A program made the translations under genes and the position numbers. The notes under the pieces are model-generated. The model searched no databases and was not told the origin of the DNA. It was given only the letters and a program-made list of their open reading frames with translations. A DNA stretch of 25,473 nucleotides from Erysipelotrichaceae bacterium (lineage in GTDB: Bacteria; Bacillota_I; Bacilli_A; RFN20; CAG-826): positions 1 through 25,473 of the forward strand of contig JAAYDH010000038.1 in NCBI GenBank assembly GCA_012729405.1, in the 5' to 3' direction. Each line of letters starts with the position of its first letter. Position 1 is the first letter of the stretch. Shown here one piece after another: positions 1 to 10,400 of the stretch.

Positions 1-617
1 TCCTTCAAATCTTCAGGAATTGGTTTTTCGATTGGATTCGCATCAACATCTGGTCCATATACCCATGCTTTTTGCTCAATAACATCAACACAACCGATTA
101 AGCTGGATTCAATGCCGATTGGGATTTGCACCGCGGCGGCATTAGCGCCTAATCTTTCATGAAGGGAGCGAACACACATATCGAAGTCCGCGCCGATAGC
201 ATCTAGTTTGTTCACAAAGACAATTCTTGGAACACCATATTTGCTGCCTTGTCTCCATACTGTTTCAGTTTGGGGCTCAACACCGTTTTTTCCATCGAGG
301 ACAGTGACCGCACCATCGAGAACACGAAGTGAGCGCTCAACTTCAACGGTGAAGTCAACGTGCCCAGGAGTGTCGATAATATTAATGCGATGTCCTTTCC
401 AAGTGGCGGTTGTAGCCGCAGAGGTAATTGTAATACCTCTCTCTTGTTCTTGTTCCATCCAGTCCATCGTGGCGGCGCCTTCGTGGGTCTCGCCAATCTT
501 ATGAATCTTTCCGGTGAAGTAGAGAAGACGTTCGGTTGTGGTAGTCTTGCCCGCATCAATGTGGGCCATAATACCGATGTTTCGAGTATGGGCTAAATCA
601 AATTCACGATTTGCCAT
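1..617 (-). CDS. fusA: Elongation factor G, N-terminal part (runs off left edge)
   Basis: This is the first 205 codons of translation elongation factor G, the GTPase that drives tRNA-mRNA translocation on the ribosome. The G domain is readable: P-loop HIDAGKTT at about residues 19-26, the effector segment around EQERGITIT (56-64), DTPGHVDF at 82-89, and the guanine-specificity motif NKLD at 136-139, where NKMD is usual. The ATG at 617 is preceded on the minus strand by a strong Shine-Dalgarno run (AGGAAGGA). It lies 18 nt after rpsG and is the last visible gene of the rpsL-rpsG-fusA unit, the classic str operon order; tuf, if it follows, is outside the window. The gene is truncated only because the window ends. 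Identification is certain. Confidence 0.98.
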   Translation of the reverse strand, partial: MANREFDLAHTRNIGIMAHIDAGKTTTTERLLYFTGKIHKIGETHEGAATMDWMEQEQERGITITSAATTATWKGHRINIIDTPGHVDFTVEVERSLRVLDGAVTVLDGKNGVEPQTETVWRQGSKYGVPRIVFVNKLDAIGADFDMCVRSLHERLGANAAAVQIPIGIESSLIGCVDVIEQKAWVYGPDVDANPIEKPIPEDLK

Positions 618-635
618 AATAATTTCCTTCCTCGA

Positions 636-1103
636 TTACCAACGATAATGTGCATAAGCCTTGTTAGCTTCAGCCATCTTGTGTGTATCTTCTCTCTTTT
701 TCACAGAAGCACCGGTGCCGTTTGCAGCATCGATGATTTCGTTAGCTAAACGATCTTCCATGGTCTTTTCGTTTCTTAAACGAGAGTAGTTAACTAACCA
801 TCTCAAACCTAATGTGACTTTTCTTTCTTTACTCACTTCGGTTGGGACTTGGAAGTTACTACCACCAACACGTCTCATTTTTAATTCGACTTCCGGCATG
901 ATGTTGTTAATCGCAGTTGCGAATACGTCCATCGCTGGTTTGCTGGTTTTAGTTTCGATCTTTTTGAAGGCAGTGTAGAGAATGGTTTGTGCCGTTCCCT
1001 TTTTACCATCAAGCATAATTTTGTTAATTAAACGTGTGATGAGCTTACTACTGTAAACTGGATCAGGTAACACGTCGCGCTTTACAGCTCTATTTTTACG
1101 CAT
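636..1103 (-). CDS. rpsG: 30S ribosomal protein S7
   Basis: Small-subunit protein S7, 155 aa (family usually about 156), which nucleates assembly of the 30S head by binding the 3' major domain of 16S rRNA and contacts E-site tRNA. The N-terminal segment with the LPDP motif and the central [13 protein letters not shown] stretch are typical, as is the C-terminal [15 protein letters not shown] ending. It starts at an ATG preceded by GAAGGAGG at good spacing, 18 nt downstream of rpsL and 18 nt upstream of fusA, so the three are almost certainly one transcript. No anomalies seen. Confidence 0.98.
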   Translation of the reverse strand: MRKNRAVKRDVLPDPVYSSKLITRLINKIMLDGKKGTAQTILYTAFKKIETKTSKPAMDVFATAINNIMPEVELKMRRVGGSNFQVPTEVSKERKVTLGLRWLVNYSRLRNEKTMEDRLANEIIDAANGTGASVKKREDTHKMAEANKAYAHYRW

Positions 1104-1121
1104 AATGTTCTTCCTCCTTCA

Positions 1122-1541
1122 CTATTCCGCATCTTTTGGTTTCTTAGTACCATAGAGAGAACGCCCCTGACGACGCGCTTCAATACCGGCACAGTCAAGT
1201 GTTCCACGAACGACGTGATAACGAACACCAGGTAAATCTTTCACACGACCGCCGCGGATAATGACAGTTGAGTGCTCCTGCAAGTTATGACCTTCACCAC
1301 CAATATAAGCAGTGACTTCATAACCGTTCGACAATCTAACACGGCAGTATTTACGGAGAGCAGAGTTAGGTTTTTTGGGGGTCATCGTACCGACACGAGT
1401 ACAGACACCACGCTTTTGGCTCGATGCTTGTTCAATTTCTCTTTTCTTTAAAGAGTTAAAACGAGCGGCGAGTGCGGGGGCCTTGGACTTGGTTGTCTTA
1501 TTTTGACGGCCTTGACGAACTAGTTGGTTAATTGTTGGCAT
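1122..1541 (-). CDS. rpsL: 30S ribosomal protein S12
   Basis: Small-subunit protein S12, 139 aa, part of the decoding centre. It has the Gram-positive-type insertion of about a dozen residues (roughly 20-44) before [11 protein letters not shown], followed by [11 protein letters not shown] and the [13 protein letters not shown] motif. The lysines corresponding to E. coli K42 and K87, the usual streptomycin-resistance positions, are both present, so the sequence looks streptomycin-sensitive at this site. The loop reads [11 protein letters not shown], as in E. coli, rather than the PGIG form I recall for Bacillus. SD AAAGGAG precedes the ATG. It is first in the str-type unit, with a promoter about 125 nt upstream. 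Confidence 0.98.
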   Translation of the reverse strand: MPTINQLVRQGRQNKTTKSKAPALAARFNSLKKREIEQASSQKRGVCTRVGTMTPKKPNSALRKYCRVRLSNGYEVTAYIGGEGHNLQEHSTVIIRGGRVKDLPGVRYHVVRGTLDCAGIEARRQGRSLYGTKKPKDAE

Positions 1542-1617
1542 ACAATTGCTCCTTTACATTTCTTCATTTTCAAGTGGCTTACCATCCACAGTACCGAGTG
1601 TGTCATACGTTTCTCTT

Positions 1618-1636
1618 AAAAAACGACCTCTCGGTC
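1618..1636 (-). promoter_or_regulatory. Small hairpin plus U-run in the rpsL leader
   Basis: In the leader RNA GACC, a GAGA (GNRA) tetraloop and GGTC form a 4-bp hairpin (1625-1636), followed after one G by six U residues. It starts about 25 nt downstream of the predicted transcription start. It resembles a minimal pause or attenuator, but four base pairs are few for termination, so function is uncertain. Confidence 0.3.
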
Positions 1637-1666
1637 AACATGCTTAGGATTAGCACACGCTCATAT

Positions 1667-1695
1667 ATAATATATAAGTAGAAATAGACACGCAA
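1667..1695 (-). promoter_or_regulatory. Candidate promoter for rpsL-rpsG-fusA
   Basis: On the minus strand a -35-like TTGCGT (1690-1695) and a -10 TATTAT (1667-1672, 5 of 6 to consensus) are separated by exactly 17 bp. This places the start near position 1660 and gives a leader of about 120 nt before rpsL. The -35 is weak (3 of 6). Confidence 0.5.
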
Positions 1696-1696
1696 G

Positions 1697-1720
1697 AAAA
1701 AAATAATTAATTACGTAATT
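1697..1720 (-). terminator. Weak candidate terminator after the lipoprotein peptidase gene
   Basis: Directly after the stop codon the minus strand has a 12-bp AT-rich palindrome AATTACGTAATT (1709-1720), followed by a run of seven T (1697-1703). The stem would be only about four A-U pairs, so termination would be inefficient. No better terminator is visible between this gene and rpsL. Confidence 0.25.
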
Positions 1721-3283
1721 TTAGTCTCTTAGAGTGAATGAAACAGTAACTTCCTTGTCCCTCATTTTTGAAATAGTGAGCGAAAAAGGAAGGTACTCGC
1801 CAGTCTTGTTGAAGCGGAAATTATGATAAGAATCTATTGATTTCCCGAATGTATCCTCTAAAGCAAAAAGGGTTGCGTTGCTAGCGGCAATGCCGTTCTC
1901 ATAGTCGCTTTCTCCTCTCGCCGAAAGAAGATGACAAAGTAAGTCGTCGGTTTTATCCATCGGGGAATTATCGTTAGCAAAACCAACATAAAGAGTGTCG
2001 TTATAAGCCGGATCGGATGGGTCAATTTGGGTTAAATTATCGACATAATCAACCATTACGTTTATTGATTGATTAGTGTAATAAGCTAAGCGAGCGTCGA
2101 CATGATAAATGCGCACCCCGTGATAGCTAGGATAATAGAAAATTCTTTCTCTACCACTTTTATCTCGATATAGATATGAAGCAAAAGACGAAGAATTATT
2201 GAGGCCAGTTGGAGTAAAGTATTCTATGAGAATATATTCATCGTAAGGCGTTCCGTTAAACGAAGAAGTGGGAATTAGAATAAAATCTCCTGTTTCAGTG
2301 AAGGAACGGATAGTGATTTCTTGAGGTTGATTCACAACATATGGTGTCGCCCAACGCAATAAGTACTTGCTGAAGGAACAGTGATCACCGAGATTATAAT
2401 CCATCATATCAAAAAACGAAGTAGGTTGATAATAGGAACTGGCGTGTCTATTGTAATAATCAGATAATCCGAAGAGGTGACCAACCTCATGAATGAAAGT
2501 ATTGGTTTCTACATAATTATTCTTGTAAGCCTTTTCGCCCACAAAATCAATTGAGGACCAGGCATAAGTAGCTGCAGATGGGTACGTCAAGTTTTTATCT
2601 GCACGATGAACATAAGCCCAAAATAAGGAGGAAGTATCTCCATAGTCTGGCGGAAAATCGTAAACAATATATAATCCGCGCACATAATTTCCGTCTTCGG
2701 TTAAATAGTTTGTCAAATCAAAATCAGGCTTATCAAGCCAGCTGACAACTTCATTAGCTAATAATGAACTAACATGAAGTGGTGAATTATTTCTAGCGAG
2801 TTGCAGCGCTTCGTCGGCAGTCATTAAGCTGGTGTACCAATCGGTTACTTCGCCTTGGATTTTGACGTGTCCATATGATGAGCGATTATAATAAGACGCT
2901 ACTGATTCATAAGTATTCTTAGACGAATCGCCAAAGAAAGCGTTCTGAATGAGAATTGTTTTCTTTTCGTGGGTGCTTCTGTCGCTGTCATGAAAGGCAA
3001 GAGGAACAACTAGCAAATGAGCTTCTTGCCCTTCCTCATAAGCCAAAACGTTTTCTTTCGAACTAATCACTTGTGAAAGGCTTGTTATTTCATTTGAAAG
3101 AACTGTTCGATTATGAAAATAGGCGTTTCGAGGAATCAAATATGGATTTACTTCCTCATCAAAATGATAGGTATCAAATGGTTTCAAATCAGCGAGATAA
3201 GGAACAAATTCCAAAGAAGTCGTTCCGAAGCACGAAGTTAAAACGAGGGCAAAATTGATGAGAAGCATGCGAGATTTTTTCAT
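1721..3283 (-). CDS. M6-type metallopeptidase lipoprotein (immune inhibitor A-like)
   Basis: A 520-aa secreted, probably membrane-anchored zinc metallopeptidase. The N-terminus has a positive KKSR, a short hydrophobic stretch and lipobox LTSC, so Cys18 is the predicted lipidation site. The zinc motif HEVGHLFGLSDYY lies at residues 265-277 (H265, E266, H269, third ligand D275). It is followed by a MMD turn at 293-295 and a GDH...SKYLLRWATP stretch, typical of the M6 domain of immune inhibitor A-like proteases. No SD precedes the ATG; only a weak -35/-10 pair (TTGCAT, TATTAA) lies immediately upstream. It sits alone between the rpoC terminator and the rpsL promoter, in the position Bacillus uses for an L7Ae-family gene. 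Substrate unknown; the fold call is firm, the biological role is not. Confidence 0.88.
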   Translation of the reverse strand: MKKSRMLLINFALVLTSCFGTTSLEFVPYLADLKPFDTYHFDEEVNPYLIPRNAYFHNRTVLSNEITSLSQVISSKENVLAYEEGQEAHLLVVPLAFHDSDRSTHEKKTILIQNAFFGDSSKNTYESVASYYNRSSYGHVKIQGEVTDWYTSLMTADEALQLARNNSPLHVSSLLANEVVSWLDKPDFDLTNYLTEDGNYVRGLYIVYDFPPDYGDTSSLFWAYVHRADKNLTYPSAATYAWSSIDFVGEKAYKNNYVETNTFIHEVGHLFGLSDYYNRHASSYYQPTSFFDMMDYNLGDHCSFSKYLLRWATPYVVNQPQEITIRSFTETGDFILIPTSSFNGTPYDEYILIEYFTPTGLNNSSSFASYLYRDKSGRERIFYYPSYHGVRIYHVDARLAYYTNQSINVMVDYVDNLTQIDPSDPAYNDTLYVGFANDNSPMDKTDDLLCHLLSARGESDYENGIAASNATLFALEDTFGKSIDSYHNFRFNKTGEYLPFSLTISKMRDKEVTVSFTLRD

Positions 3284-3323
3284 CTATTAATAAATGTAAG
3301 TTTTTGAGGATGCAAAGTAAAGT

Positions 3324-3346
3324 AAAAGACTTTATAAATGTCTTTT
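3324..3346. repeat. Inverted repeat in the 5' region of the peptidase gene
   Basis: AAAAGAC and GTCTTTT, a perfect 7-bp inverted repeat around a 9-nt AT-rich spacer, lie about 40-60 nt upstream of the lipoprotein peptidase start. It could be an operator or an AT-rich stem-loop backing up the rpoC terminator. No direct evidence distinguishes these. Confidence 0.4.
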
Positions 3347-3405
3347 CTATTTTCAAAAAATTGATAGTTGCGAAGAAAAAAGTGCGCAAAAAGCCATTAT
3401 TTTAT

Positions 3406-3432
3406 AAAAAAGCCCCAACTTTTGGTTGGAGC
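3406..3432 (-). terminator. Intrinsic terminator of the rplK-rpoC operon
   Basis: Twenty nt after the rpoC stop the minus strand forms an 8-bp stem GCTCCAAC/GTTGGGGC (one G-U pair) with a 5-nt loop, followed by six U. This is a standard Rho-independent terminator and separates rpoC from the peptidase gene. Confidence 0.88.
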
Positions 3433-3451
3433 TTCTAAAAGTTAATAAAGT

Positions 3452-6400
3452 CTACTTTTTGCTTTCTTCCGCAGCGCGGCGAATCTTTTCGTGAATAGCG
3501 TTGACGACCTTATCGTGTTCTTCAACATAGCGATCAGAGACCACTTTCATGGTGTCTTCGACATCGAATCTTTCGATCATCGCGCCTTCGGCTCTTTCAT
3601 CAAGCAATCCACGACCAGCCGGGATCAAGCGGCCAGTGATGACATTTTCTTTTAAGCCGTGGAGGTAGTCAGTCTTTCCTTTAATAGCAGCATCGGTAAG
3701 GACACGAGTAGTCTCTTGGAAGGATGCGGCAGAGAGGAAACTTTCTGTCTCGAGAGCAGCTTTAGTAATACCAAGGATTAATGGTGAGAAAACAGCTGGA
3801 TGCTTGCCGCCAATAAGAGCGATTGCATTGTTATCAGTAAAGGTATTGACGTTGACACGAGTACCAGCGAGCATGTCGGTGTCGCCAGCGTCGATGACGA
3901 ATATTTTACGGAGCATTTGTCTGACGATGACTTCAATGTGCTTATCGGAGATGGCGATGTCTTGGCTGCTATAAACTTTACGAACCTCTTTGAGGATGTA
4001 ATTTTCAACAGCGGTTTGATCGCTGACTTCGAGGAGTTTCTTCGGCGAAATTGCCCCTTCGGTGATCTTTCCACCATTCTTAACTGTATCGCCCTTCTTG
4101 ACTCTTAAACGAGCGCCGAAAGGTGTGGTATAGGGTCTTTCTTCGAGGTCGTTCTTGACAATCACATCATAACAGCCGTTCTTTTCTTCAATCTTGGTGA
4201 CGACACCGCTAATTTCGGAAATGAGGGCTTCGCCTTTTGGTGTGCGCGCTTCAAATAACTCTTGAACACGAGGCAAACCTTGGGTAATGTCGCTACCGGC
4301 AACACCACCAGTATGGAAGGTTCTCATCGTTAACTGAGTACCAGGTTCCCCGATTGATTGAGCCGCCATAATACCGACAGCTTCGCCAACTTCGACCTTG
4401 CGGCCAGTGGCTAAGTTGCGGCCATAGCAGTGGACACAGACACCATCTTTGGTCTCACAACCGAATAGGGAGCGAATCATGACTGCTTCAATGCCAGCAT
4501 CAGAGATGGCTTTGGCTTGTTCTTCGTTAATCATCGTGTTGCCTTCAACAATAACTTCACCAGTCTTTGGATTGACAACATCATTTAAGGCATAACGTCC
4601 AATTAAACGTTCTTGTAAGGAAGCGATAATTGCATTTCTCGAGGTATCGCGGATTTCGCGAACTTCGAAGCCGTGATCGGTTCCGCAATCTTCTTCGCGG
4701 ACGATGACATCTTGAGCAACGTCGACGAGACGACGTGTTAAATAACCAGAGTCAGCAGTTTTCAAAGCGGTATCAGCACCACCCTTACGGGCACCGTGAG
4801 TAGCAATGAAGAATTCCGAAACGCTCATGCCTTCACGGAAACAGGATTTTACTGGTAATTCGACCGCTTCACCAGAGGTAGAACCCATCAAGCCACGCAT
4901 ACCAGCTAGCTGGAGAATATTTGAGATATTACCACGAGCGCCGGAATCGGACATCATGTAGATGGAGTTGCGGGTATCAACTTTGAATTGTTCTTGTAAT
5001 TTGGCTTGGACTTCATTCTTGACATCATCCCAAACCTTAACGACTTGGTCGTGTCTTTCTTTGTCGGTCAATAAGCCCATCTTGAACATGTCGGTCAACT
5101 TGTTGACCTTTTCGTCACCGCTCTTGAGAATCTCTTCTTTACCTTGGACGATATGAATATCATCGAGAGAGATGGAGAATCCAGCAACGGTCGCGTAATG
5201 GAAGCCTTGGTCCTTAATTTTATCAAGAACAGCACTAGTTTTAGGCTGAATGACTTCGCCCCATTTGTCGATTTCACCAGCCCGACGATCGTAGCGTTGG
5301 AAAATATCGTTAACGATTGAGCTCAAGTCTTTCTTTTTGAAAGGTTTCATGAGGGGGTGGGAAGCGATGTATTCGCGAACATCTGTGCCGCGAGGGACAA
5401 AGTAGCTCGCAATTGTTTCAGGGTCATTATTCAAATTCTTTGAATTAACCGCATTTAAATAGGGGAAATCGGCTGGGAAGATGAGGTTGAAGATAACTTT
5501 ACCGACAGAAGTGATTAAGTAGCTCTTATTCTCTTCTTCAGTGAAATCTTTTTTCATCATCGCGCTTCCGAGAATAGCGATACGGTTATGTAGGTGGATT
5601 TGTTTGGTCTGATAGGCGAGAAGTAAGTCATCAACGTTTTTGAAGACTTTCCCTTCACTAGCCGCATAGAGTTCAAATCTCTCTGCTTCATCTTCATCAC
5701 CTCTGCTACGTGCAACATCAGCACGTTTTAAGAAATCTTCTTTAGTCGCTTCGAGGGTAAGATAGTAGTTACCGAGCACCATGTCCTGAGAACCGGTGAC
5801 GATGGGCTTGCCATCTTTCGGTCCGAGGATGTTGTTACTGGCAAGCATCAAGTGGAGGGCCTCTTCTTGGGCAGCGCGACTTAATGGGAGGTGAACCGCC
5901 ATTTGGTCACCATCAAAGTCAGCGTTGAATCCGGTACACACGAGTGGGTGTAAACGAATCGCTCTTCCGTCAACAAGGATTGGTTGGAACGCTTGAATAC
6001 CAAGTCTGTGGAGAGTTGGCGCACGGTTTAATAACACGGGGTGCTTGCTGATGATTTCTTCAACGATATCGAAGACAATGTCTTCGTAACGATCAATAAT
6101 CTTATCGGCTTGCTTGTGAGCGTTAGCGATGCCGCGCTTTAAGAGTTCGCAGGCAATGAATGGACGAAGTAATTGAATAGCCATTTCACGGGGAAGGCCA
6201 CATTGATACATCTTTAAACTTGGTCCAACAGCAATAACGGAACGGCCGGAGTAGTCAACACGCTTACCGAGGAGATTTTGTCTGAAACGACCTTGTTTTC
6301 CTTTTAAAGCGGAGCTGAGGGACTTCAATGGACGTCCACCAGGACCTTGGACTGGTTTATTTCTTCTGCCGTTATCGATGAGAGCATCGACAGCTTCTTG

Positions 6401-7411
6401 AAGCATACGTTTTTCGTTCATCAAGATAACGTCAGGCGAATTCATATCAATTAACTTTTTGAGACGGTTATTTCTTGAAATAACACGGCGATATAAATCA
6501 TTCAAGTCGCTGGTCGCGAAACGGCCACCATCGAGTTGAAGCATCGGACGTAAATCAGGGGGAATAACCGGGACGACATCGAGGACCATCCACTCCGCTT
6601 TGTTATTAGAGTTGCGGAAGGCTTCGATAACTTCGAGTCTCTTAGTTAATTTTTGACGAGAAAGAGCGCTGGTCTCTTTCATTTTGCTGTTAATTTCTTC
6701 AGCTTCTTTATCAAGATCAACTTCGTTGAGAAGTCTCTTAATTGCTGAAGCACCTTCGCCGAATTCAGCACCGGTGAACTTACCGATGAAACGAGCAATA
6801 GTCTGGAAGTCAAAGACTTCGTTATAATTCTCTAAACGAGCGATTAACTCAAGAGCACGATTGTAGGTATCATCACCATCGATAATGCCATATTCGTTAG
6901 AGCGCTCTAAGATATCTTTCAGAGCGGGAATAAAAACCTCGCGACCATTGCGTTCGTTGATGAACTCACGATAGTGAAGAATTTTGCTTGAGCCAGGATT
7001 TAAGCAAATGTGGGCTGCGTAATAGACTACTTCTTCGAGGTGTTTTGGAGAAACGTCAAGGAGTAAGCCGATACGGCTAGGAATGCCTTTTAAGTACCAG
7101 ATGTGGGTACAGGGAGAGGCGAGTTCAATATGACCCATTCTCTCGCGGCGAACTTCACGGGAAGTGACTTCGACGCCACACTTTTCACAGATGACACCAG
7201 CGAAGCGAATCTTCTTATAGCGACCGCAGTGACATTCATAGTCCTTGCTGGGTCCGAAGATTTTTTCGCAGTATAAGCCATCCATTTCTGGTTTTTGGCT
7301 GCGGTAGTTGATGGTTTCTGGTTTCAAGACTTCACCATGGGACCAGCCACGAATTTGTTCAGGGGAGGCAAGACCGACTTTAATAGCGGTTAGTTTTTTA
7401 ACATCAAACAT
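3452..7411 (-). CDS. rpoC: DNA-directed RNA polymerase subunit beta'
   Basis: Beta' subunit of RNA polymerase, carrying the catalytic centre. The N-terminal zinc-binding domain has C60, C62, C75 and C78. The Mg-binding loop NADFDGD is at 496-502 (D498, D500, D502). The second zinc cluster appears in the CGTDHG ... [11 protein letters not shown] region. The bridge-helix/trigger-loop region is intact ([43 protein letters not shown]). At 1319 aa it is longer than the Bacillus protein (about 1200) and nearer to mycoplasma lengths. One visible cause is an extra charged segment at about 555-587, after [14 protein letters not shown]. It starts at an ATG with SD AAGGAGG, 15 nt after rpoB, and is followed by a strong terminator. 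Confidence 0.98.
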   Translation of the reverse strand: MFDVKKLTAIKVGLASPEQIRGWSHGEVLKPETINYRSQKPEMDGLYCEKIFGPSKDYECHCGRYKKIRFAGVICEKCGVEVTSREVRRERMGHIELASPCTHIWYLKGIPSRIGLLLDVSPKHLEEVVYYAAHICLNPGSSKILHYREFINERNGREVFIPALKDILERSNEYGIIDGDDTYNRALELIARLENYNEVFDFQTIARFIGKFTGAEFGEGASAIKRLLNEVDLDKEAEEINSKMKETSALSRQKLTKRLEVIEAFRNSNNKAEWMVLDVVPVIPPDLRPMLQLDGGRFATSDLNDLYRRVISRNNRLKKLIDMNSPDVILMNEKRMLQEAVDALIDNGRRNKPVQGPGGRPLKSLSSALKGKQGRFRQNLLGKRVDYSGRSVIAVGPSLKMYQCGLPREMAIQLLRPFIACELLKRGIANAHKQADKIIDRYEDIVFDIVEEIISKHPVLLNRAPTLHRLGIQAFQPILVDGRAIRLHPLVCTGFNADFDGDQMAVHLPLSRAAQEEALHLMLASNNILGPKDGKPIVTGSQDMVLGNYYLTLEATKEDFLKRADVARSRGDEDEAERFELYAASEGKVFKNVDDLLLAYQTKQIHLHNRIAILGSAMMKKDFTEEENKSYLITSVGKVIFNLIFPADFPYLNAVNSKNLNNDPETIASYFVPRGTDVREYIASHPLMKPFKKKDLSSIVNDIFQRYDRRAGEIDKWGEVIQPKTSAVLDKIKDQGFHYATVAGFSISLDDIHIVQGKEEILKSGDEKVNKLTDMFKMGLLTDKERHDQVVKVWDDVKNEVQAKLQEQFKVDTRNSIYMMSDSGARGNISNILQLAGMRGLMGSTSGEAVELPVKSCFREGMSVSEFFIATHGARKGGADTALKTADSGYLTRRLVDVAQDVIVREEDCGTDHGFEVREIRDTSRNAIIASLQERLIGRYALNDVVNPKTGEVIVEGNTMINEEQAKAISDAGIEAVMIRSLFGCETKDGVCVHCYGRNLATGRKVEVGEAVGIMAAQSIGEPGTQLTMRTFHTGGVAGSDITQGLPRVQELFEARTPKGEALISEISGVVTKIEEKNGCYDVIVKNDLEERPYTTPFGARLRVKKGDTVKNGGKITEGAISPKKLLEVSDQTAVENYILKEVRKVYSSQDIAISDKHIEVIVRQMLRKIFVIDAGDTDMLAGTRVNVNTFTDNNAIALIGGKHPAVFSPLILGITKAALETESFLSAASFQETTRVLTDAAIKGKTDYLHGLKENVITGRLIPAGRGLLDERAEGAMIERFDVEDTMKVVSDRYVEEHDKVVNAIHEKIRRAAEESKK

Positions 7412-7426
7412 TTTTCTTTTTCCTCC

Positions 7427-10400
7427 TTAGTCATCAAATTTGTCATCGCCGGAGTGGGTGGTGAGGCCAATCGCTTCGACATCAACAACGCTTTCGGGTG
7501 CCGCACTTTCGCCGACGAGATTGCGGATATTAGAATTAATTCTACGTTCCTCTTTCTCCGACTCTTTCGCGAGAGCATCCATATCGATGGGCTGACCGTT
7601 TTGATCTAACAGTTCAACGTTCATCGAGAGAGCCTGCAATTCCTTGACCAACACTTTGAAGGCTTCAGGAATACCAGGTTTCGGTAATTCTTGTCCTTTG
7701 ATAATCGCTTCGTAAGTTTTTCTTCTTCCGACACGGTCATCAGACTTGATTGTAATAATTTCTTGTAAGACGTGGGCGGCGCCATAAGCTTCGAGAGCCC
7801 AGACTTCCATTTCACCAAATCTCTGACTACCATTTTGAGCTTTACCACCCAAAGGTTGTTGTGTGACAAGTGAGTATGGGCCCGTGCTGCGAGCGTGTAA
7901 TTTATCATCGACCATGTGGACAAGTTTAATCATATACATGCATCCGACAGTGATGCGTTCATCGAATCTTTCACCAGTAGTTCCATCATAGAGGACGGTT
8001 TTACCATCTTTATCCATTTTGGCTTTTTCCATCATAGCGAAGATTTCTTCATTGGTGATACCATCGAAAACAGGAGTTGCAATCTTGTAACCGAGTTTTC
8101 TTAAGGCAAAGCCTAGGTGAACTTCAAGAATCTGTCCAATGTTCATACGAGAAGGAACACCTAATGGGTTGAGCATAATGTCAACTGGAGTTCCATCGGG
8201 TAAGAATGGCATGTCGCATTCAGGTAAAATCTTGGAGATAACGCCTTTGTTACCGTGACGGCCAGACATCTTATCACCTTCAGAGATCTTTCTCTTTTGG
8301 ACGATATAGACACGGACAACTTCGTTGACTCCTGGAGGGAGTTCGACGTTCTTATTCTTGCCATCGCGTTGGAACACTTTGACGTCTAAGACAATACCCG
8401 CACCACCGTGAGGAACACGGAGGGAAGCATCTTTGCCTTCGTTCGTCTTTTCAGCGAAGATGGCCATTAATAATTTCTCTTCTGGTGTGGCTTCGGTTTG
8501 TCCGCGAGGAGTCACCTTACCAACGAGGATATCGCCTTCTTTAACTTCTGTACCGATAACGACAATACCTCTTTCATCGAGGTGAGCCTTGGCTTCGGTA
8601 GAGACGTTTGGAATATCAGCAGTGATCTCTTCATCGCCAAGCTTAGGAATTGAACGACACTCTAATTCGTATTTTTCAATGTGAATGGAAGTGTAAGTAT
8701 CATCTTTCACTAATCTCTCGCTCATGATGACGGCATCTTCATAGTTGTAGCCATTCCAAGTCATGAAGGCGATGGTAACGTTTTGTCCGAGGGCTAAGTC
8801 GCCGCGCTCCATGGCTGGACCATCGGCGATAATTTGTCCTCTGGTGATTTTATCACCAACTTTAACTAAGGAGTGTTGATTGATACAAGTTCCTTGGTTG
8901 CTGCGTTCAAATTTTTGCAAGTAGTATGTGCGAGGTTCGGACTTGCCGGTCTCAAGCACTTTGATAATGCGGCTATCAGAATAAGTGACAATGCCGTCTT
9001 CGACAGCGACGACCGCCAATCCGGAGTCGCGGGCGATTTGATGTTCTAATCCCGTGCCCACGATAGGCGCGTGTGGTCTTAAAAGAGGAAGCGCTTGACG
9101 TTGCATGTTAGCACCCATAAGTGCACGCATGGTGTCGTCGTTTTCCAAGAAAGGAATACATCCAGCGGCAATTGAAACAATTTGTTTCGGGGAGACGTCA
9201 ACATAATCGACATCTTCTCTTCTCGCCATGACGTTTTCGCCTTTGTAACGAGCAACGACTTCGTCGTCGAGGATTTCTCCGCTCGGACCGAGGTTAATGT
9301 TCGCTTCAGCGATGACATAATTCCATTCTTCGTCTGCGCTCATGTAGAAAGAGTCGCTGGCTTCATTTAAGACTTTATGAGTGGCTTTATCGACTTTACG
9401 ATAGGGCGTTTCTATAAATCCAAATTTGTTGATTTTAGCATAGCTAGCTAAGTTATTAATCAAGCCGATGTTCTGTCCTTCAGGAGTTTCAATCGGACAT
9501 ATGCGTCCATAGTGTGAAACGTGAACGTCACGAACTTCAGTTGAAGCACGATCGCGCGTTAATCCTCCAGGACCCAAAGCTGATAAGCGACGTTTGTTGG
9601 TCAATTCAGCGAGAGGGTTGGTTTGATCCATAAACTGTGATAGCTGGCTGCTGGCAAAGAATTCGCGAATCGATGCCGTTAACGGACGAGGATTTATCAA
9701 AGCCTTTGGCTTGACGTTTCCAAGGTCACTAATGGACATCTTTTGTTGCACGGTTTTGACCATCTTGCCAAGTCCGATCCGGAATTGGTTCTGAATCAAT
9801 TCGCCGACGCAACGAATGCGGCGGTTACCGAGGTGATCAATATCATCGGTGTTTCCAAAACCATCCATCACATTGAGGAAGTAAGAGAAGACAGCGACGA
9901 TATCACTGACGGTGACGTGGGTCGCAGTCGAGTTGAGGTCTGTTCCAATAATTGGGCAGATTTTTTTCTCTTTTTCACTCTTGTAGACTTTGACAATGTT
10001 AACATTTCCGTGATTGTCGAGGCGTTCATTGACCTTCAATACGTGCAAATGCGCGCCTTTTTCAAAGAAACCTTCGTCTCTTAAGACATCTACATCCTCA
10101 GAAGTAAAGGTGTAGCCTTTTTTAAAGCGAATCTCGCCATCCGCAGAGACTAAATTCTCGGCGAGAGTGCGATTAGCTAAACGGTTATAAATACCGAGTT
10201 TCTTAATATATTTGTAACGTCCGGCACGGCCTAAGTCATATCTCTTCGAATCAAAGAATTTTTGAACAAGGAAATTAACCGTACCTTCTTCGGTAATCGG
10301 TTCGCCAGGTTTCATCTTTCTAAAGATTTCGTAGAGGGCTTGTTTGGCCGTCTTGACTTTCAAATCATCATCTTTACTGATCGTTAATTCGAGAGCTGCG

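Noticed and set aside
3778..4108. Roughly 100-codon open frames on both strands inside rpoC (and similar ones in rpoB)
   Set aside because: They lie within highly conserved coding sequence, lack SDs and resemble no family; they are frame shadows.
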